From assembly GCA_023954595.1 (NCBI GenBank), contig JAGSHJ010000003.1:1-23794 (forward strand): a stretch of 23,794 bases of DNA, read 5' to 3'. The DNA is from Bacteriovoracaceae bacterium (GTDB taxonomy: Bacteria > Bdellovibrionota > Bacteriovoracia > Bacteriovoracales > Bacteriovoracaceae). Shown one piece after another: positions 20,553 through 23,794 of the stretch; within the stretch, counting starts at the first letter, position 1, and each line of letters opens with the position of its first letter. The position numbers and the translations under genes were made by a program. The notes under the pieces are model-generated. The model was not told where the DNA came from and did no database searches. It saw only the letters and a program-made list of their open reading frames with translations.

Positions 20553-21993
20553 AACTTCTTACTGCTAGGAGTTTTAGAAAGTAATCTCTTTGAAAGTCTC
20601 CCATCTCAAAGAGCTTATAAGTTGAAAAAAGAATACCTTTATTGTTTTCGATGTTCTTCTTATAGAAGAGTCTCTTATCTTTAAAAAATGGTTTTAGCTC
20701 CCCTTGTTTTTTAGACGAAAAGTATTTTCTCCACTGGTCATTTTTAAGAATTTCAAAATATAGACTCTTAAGCCTAGGCTCAGAAGCACTCTCAAGAGAT
20801 ACAAATTTATCAAAGATTTGTGCGCGCCTATCAGAAGATAACGGATGGTAGTATCGTAGAATAGATAGAGAGTCGAAAGTCTTAGAGATGTTCACACCTT
20901 CTAGTAGTTTCTCAAAGCTTTTACGATCTAAAGCACTTGCCGCCGACTTCAACCAAGGCAGAGGAAAATTCAGACCCAGATTAGGTGATGTATAGAAAGC
21001 GGCCAGCTCTTTAGAACTACTTGGAACTTTGAGTTCATCCTCTATTTCATCTTTCATTTCTTCAGAGGCCTCTTGGTGAATCTTCAAAATAAAGGCATTA
21101 AAGAGTTTATTTCGTTGAAGATTTTTACTGCTTGTTTCAAGCATCGTCAGGATTTGTTTTTTCAATGTCGCAGCACTTGCATATGGAAATTCCATCTCAA
21201 AGAAGTTGAAATACTCATTTCTTTGAATAAACTCTCTGGCCAGGGAGTCTACTTTTCCAAAGTTTCCAATAGATGAATAAATAGACATCTTTGACACTAA
21301 AGAGAGGGTGTCTTGTTTCTTTTCTAAGTTATTTATTTCGTTCGTAAGTTTTGTAAGTCCCGCCTTCTTGGCAGATTTCACGACCTTTGGATCGAGATTG
21401 ATCTTTTGTTTCTCCAGCATGGACCATACATTATCTATAAGTAGCTTCTCTTTTACAGTAAGTGGAATCTGAATTGCCCCATAATTAAGGACCCATTTTT
21501 TACCGCTAAGATCCTCCCTCAAACACTCATTCATCTTTAAGAAGTAGTTCTCGTTGGATATGTCGGCCAAAATAAATGAGCTCATAAAAAATGCAGAACT
21601 GATCTCACTACACTCATCAGGCATATCTTCAAGCTCAGATTGAAGCTCAAACCCTAAAAGACCTGGAACTGGACGAATCGTTGAGAACTTTGACACAAGT
21701 TCTTTATACTTTAAGACCTCATCCGTTATAGGCCCAGAACTCTGAGCATGAGCACTTGGTATGACAATGGATACAGTTGAATTGATAAGCTCACTTACGA
21801 GTTTTTTCCTAAATACAAATGCGGATACAGCGATGACTAGCAGCCCTACGGCCACAATTAACAAATAACTGTCGCTTTTAGATGATTTACTAGATTTTAG
21901 TTTTTTTTTTAGCCTCAGCAGGTTCTGCTGAAGTAGTGCTTTGATTTGAATCAGTTGAACTCTGAGATTGAAGATCATCAAGATTAAGCCCAA
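20518..21993 (-). CDS. Membrane-anchored protein, second half of a split GYF_2 fusion
   Basis: The frame is open for 491 codons from a TTG at 21993. However, the part before about 21900 lies out of frame inside the GYF_2 gene, has no ribosome site and looks like shadow. Genuine sequence seems to begin at KLKSSKSSKS. It is followed by one membrane helix (residues about 42-61), a short linker ending in AHAQSS, and about 400 residues of mainly helical sequence of unknown family, predicted periplasmic. Removing one A from the A10 run at 21901-21910 joins this frame to the GYF_2 gene upstream, giving one protein of about 596 aa. Either slippage or a sequence error is likely. No function recognised. 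Confidence 0.65.
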   Translation of the reverse strand: MGLILMIFNLRVQLIQIKALLQQNLLRLKKKLKSSKSSKSDSYLLIVAVGLLVIAVSAFVFRKKLVSELINSTVSIVIPSAHAQSSGPITDEVLKYKELVSKFSTIRPVPGLLGFELQSELEDMPDECSEISSAFFMSSFILADISNENYFLKMNECLREDLSGKKWVLNYGAIQIPLTVKEKLLIDNVWSMLEKQKINLDPKVVKSAKKAGLTKLTNEINNLEKKQDTLSLVSKMSIYSSIGNFGKVDSLAREFIQRNEYFNFFEMEFPYASAATLKKQILTMLETSSKNLQRNKLFNAFILKIHQEASEEMKDEIEDELKVPSSSKELAAFYTSPNLGLNFPLPWLKSAASALDRKSFEKLLEGVNISKTFDSLSILRYYHPLSSDRRAQIFDKFVSLESASEPRLKSLYFEILKNDQWRKYFSSKKQGELKPFFKDKRLFYKKNIENNKGILFSTYKLFEMGDFQRDYFLKLLAVRSYGLPSTQILPL

Positions 21994-22309
21994 CCTTGGT
22001 GATGTCGTTTGGAACTTCCGGATATTCAGCGTCTTCTTCTTTTATTGGCTTTGGAAATCCGCTATTGTGCTGAGCATTTGCAAGGTTTGTTTCAGTCTCA
22101 CATACAGGATTAAACGGCTGTTGCTCATCACCTACCAGATACTGGTTAATCATTTCTTTTTCACGAACATAGAACCAAAAACCATTTCCACAGCAGATCT
22201 CATCGTCCCCTTTAATGGAGCCGTTATCCACTAACTCTCTCACCTTGGACTTTGAAACAGGTCCCAAGATGTGATTGTTTTTAGTTCGAATTAACCAGTT
22301 CTTTTCCAT
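21890..22309 (-). CDS. GYF_2-domain protein, first half of a split fusion
   Basis: 139 aa. Residues 4-58 resemble the GYF_2/DUF4339 domain: WLIRTKNNHILGPVSKSKVRELVDNGSI, with G16, P17, L27 and G30, ending near W45 (GFWFYV). These small domains are usually cytoplasmic and attached to membrane proteins by flexible linkers. The rest is polar and rich in Ser, Gln, Glu and Thr, ending AEAKKKTKI at a TAG just after an A10 run. The ATG follows the MCE stop directly (TAAATG), so translation is coupled to it. The frame shift at the A run separates it from the transmembrane and large helical part in the next frame; the intended product is probably a fusion. Confidence 0.75.
   Translation of the reverse strand: MEKNWLIRTKNNHILGPVSKSKVRELVDNGSIKGDDEICCGNGFWFYVREKEMINQYLVGDEQQPFNPVCETETNLANAQHNSGFPKPIKEEDAEYPEVPNDITKVGLNLDDLQSQSSTDSNQSTTSAEPAEAKKKTKI
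21901..21910 (-). repeat. A10 homopolymer run at a frame junction
   Basis: Ten consecutive A on the minus strand (T on the plus), within GCT-A10-CTAAAATC. Reading A10 as A9, or as A12, puts the GYF_2 frame in register with the downstream transmembrane frame. A11 instead gives a TAA at once. Such runs are known sites of RNA polymerase slippage, phase variation and sequencing error. Confidence 0.85.
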
Positions 22310-23710
22310 TTAGTTAGCCAAAATTCCAATTAATGCTGAAAGGTCGTCGTCTGTAAACTTCAGGCCTGCACTGATGACGTAGCTCTGATCTCCACTTTTG
22401 GAGGCCACATCTTCGGCCATTAGCTTTGTATAAAACACATTCCAAAGTCTTAATTCTGTACCAAGTCTAACATTTGGACCGGCATCTTCTTGGTAGTCAA
22501 AAACTTCCATGAAACTAGTACTGCCGTAGTGTGGAATATAGTAATCAACACCAATACCACCAGTTGTCTCGATTAGACCTGCTCTAAGTCCCCAGTTACC
22601 GATTTTTCTACCAATCTGTACATTGAACTTAAATTCAGATTCATCAATTTCTCGCTCATTAACTTCTGTCTCAGCTCCACCGTTATTGGAAGTAAACGTA
22701 GTAGTCTCAGTTTCATTAACTGGGCCGTAATCAGAAAGAACAAGACCTAGCTTAAAGAATCTCTCAGGAGAGGGAACAATATCCATATTCAAGTCTGTTC
22801 TTCCGCCAAACTCTGTATTGTAACCTGTATATATTGATAGATCTGTTTTGAAGTTGTTGATTCTGTTTACGATACGATTAACACCTGCAAGTGTCTCGTT
22901 AACTTGATCCACCACTTCATCGTCACGAAGCAGGCGCCCTACAGTACCCTTTCCACTTTTAACATCGGCCATAATAGACTTTAAGTCTTGAGTGGCATCG
23001 CGAACATTCGCTAGAATTGGCTTAATGCCTTCCATGTCATTCATCAAAGAGCCATCTGCATAGCGGTCAGTTTCATATGCCAATTGCTCAGCAACTTTAT
23101 GTAGGTTTTTTATAGATTCATTAAGTTTGCCTTCGTTTCCGTTAACAACTCTTTTTAAAGACTCAGTAATATCTTTTGCATTTGCAGCAAAAGCACGAGC
23201 ATCTTCCATAATCCCTTTGATTACATTTTTTTGCTCTTTATCATAAAGGGCCTCTTTAATCGCTTGAGAGATCTTTTTCACATCATCAAGAACATCGGCA
23301 GCATTTTTACCAAGTTGTTCAAAGCCTGCCCCACCTTCAACTTTCACATACTGGCCTTCTTCTAGTCGAGGAGCATTAGGATCCCCCAGATAAATATCGA
23401 TATATTTATCCCCTAGAAAACCAACGGTTTTAATTCTTAAAACTGAAAATGGTGTAATTTTAATGGACTTTAAAACTTCAAAAGTTACAACGGCCTGTGA
23501 ACCAGCAAGCTCAATGGCCTTGATTCTACCGGCAACAATACCAGCGACTTTAATCGTACTCTTTTCATAGATGCCAGTAGCGTCGTTTAAGATTGCACGA
23601 TATGTAACATAGTCCCCAAACCCTGCTTGGTTAGAGGTTATTTTAATTGAAACAATAACTAAACTTGCGATTGCCAACAGCGTAAGCAATCCAACTTTTA
23701 ACTCGTTCAA
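22310..23710 (-). CDS. MCE/MlaD-family lipid-transport protein with extra C-terminal domain
   Basis: 466 aa. The N-terminal signal-anchor helix (about 5-25) is followed by a single MCE domain (about 34-112: YRAILNDATGIYEKSTIKVAGIVAGRI, FEVLKSIKI, IKTVGFLGDKYIDIYLGD). A helical stretch (about 130-290) suits a coiled tube or needle. The last 170 residues, starting near NNFKTDLSIYTGYN, are strand-rich with short turns and resemble outer-membrane beta-barrel sequence. It is predicted to ferry phospholipid or other lipids between membranes with an MlaE/MlaF-type ABC partner, not in this window. The start is a TTG with GGAG five nt upstream; no ATG fits. First in a minus-strand operon with the GYF_2 gene. 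Confidence 0.9.
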   Translation of the reverse strand: MNELKVGLLTLLAIASLVIVSIKITSNQAGFGDYVTYRAILNDATGIYEKSTIKVAGIVAGRIKAIELAGSQAVVTFEVLKSIKITPFSVLRIKTVGFLGDKYIDIYLGDPNAPRLEEGQYVKVEGGAGFEQLGKNAADVLDDVKKISQAIKEALYDKEQKNVIKGIMEDARAFAANAKDITESLKRVVNGNEGKLNESIKNLHKVAEQLAYETDRYADGSLMNDMEGIKPILANVRDATQDLKSIMADVKSGKGTVGRLLRDDEVVDQVNETLAGVNRIVNRINNFKTDLSIYTGYNTEFGGRTDLNMDIVPSPERFFKLGLVLSDYGPVNETETTTFTSNNGGAETEVNEREIDESEFKFNVQIGRKIGNWGLRAGLIETTGGIGVDYYIPHYGSTSFMEVFDYQEDAGPNVRLGTELRLWNVFYTKLMAEDVASKSGDQSYVISAGLKFTDDDLSALIGILAN

Positions 23711-23733
23711 GACGACTCCAAATTGAAAAATTT

Positions 23734-23761
23734 ATTATATTTTAACCGTTTGACGGGTAAA
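23734..23761 (-). promoter_or_regulatory. Probable promoter of the MCE operon
   Basis: A perfect -10 TATAAT at 23739-23734 on the minus strand, with a -35-like TTTACC 16 nt upstream (23761-23756). The spacer contains a short palindrome CCGT-CAA-ACGG (23746-23756) that could bind a regulator. The leader to the TTG start would be about 17 nt, short but enough for the GGAG ribosome site. Confidence 0.5.
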
Positions 23762-23794
23762 AATCTTAAAGATTCTAAGTAGGTAAGGTTTTCC

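Noticed and set aside
21911..21993. TTG at 21993 as a true start of the transmembrane protein
   Set aside because: No ribosome site, and the codons up to the A run are the out-of-frame image of the GYF_2 linker. A fusion across the A10 run explains the reading frames better.
1..23794. tRNA, rRNA, CRISPR, IS or prophage elements
   Set aside because: Looked for CCA-ended cloverleaf-like segments, regularly spaced repeats, transposase or integrase motifs and found none. This was by eye, so a divergent element could be missed.

Overview
The window is low-GC DNA with densely packed genes. It looks like a Gram-negative, probably marine bacterium of the Bdellovibrionota (Bacteriovoracia / Halobacteriovorax-like). 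The reasons are a TIGR02147-type regulator (a family concentrated in Fibrobacteres and Bdellovibrio relatives) inside an operon of predicted secreted proteins, a complete Na+-translocating NADH:quinone reductase, and outer-membrane biogenesis genes (LptE, an MCE/MlaD-like protein). The taxonomic call is inference; no marker gene fixes the species.

Layout: (1) 1-1450: the possible start of a leftward gene at the left edge, a small exported protein, then a clear cobalamin riboswitch with its own promoter. A seven-codon ORF and a hotdog acyl-CoA thioesterase follow the riboswitch. (2) 1417-5640, minus strand: a five-gene operon with a good promoter and a strong terminator. In transcription order it holds two paralogous exported Gly-rich proteins, an exported Lnb-N-terminal/DUF4105-like protein, a TIGR02147 regulator and another exported protein. 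Three of the four junctions are exactly 9 nt. This is the best candidate for an undescribed system here. (3) 5551-5917: non-coding, with the operon promoter, two inverted repeats and the nqr terminator. (4) 5918-11717, minus strand: complete nqrABCDEF. (5) 11718-12583: a divergent promoter region with a long inverted repeat and an unknown 241-aa protein. (6) 12580-15456, minus: a DinG-type helicase fused to a DEDDh exonuclease. (7) 15517-17825, plus: a small membrane protein, BolA, a monothiol glutaredoxin and an HemY-like protoporphyrinogen oxidase. (8) 17796-19383, minus: lptE-holA, a pairing also known from E. coli. (9) 19464-20006, plus: a DUF721/DciA-like protein. (10) 19986-23740, minus: an MCE protein, a GYF_2-domain/transmembrane protein split by a 10-A run, and a TrmN6-like methyltransferase.

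How it fits together: most of the window is core physiology, namely Na+-pumping respiration, Fe-S/heme handling (BolA-Grx-HemY), replication and repair (DinG, HolA, DciA-like) and envelope lipid transport (LptE, MCE). The accessory parts are the B12-responsive leader and the secreted-protein operon with its own regulator. I saw no tRNA, rRNA, IS element, integrase or CRISPR array.
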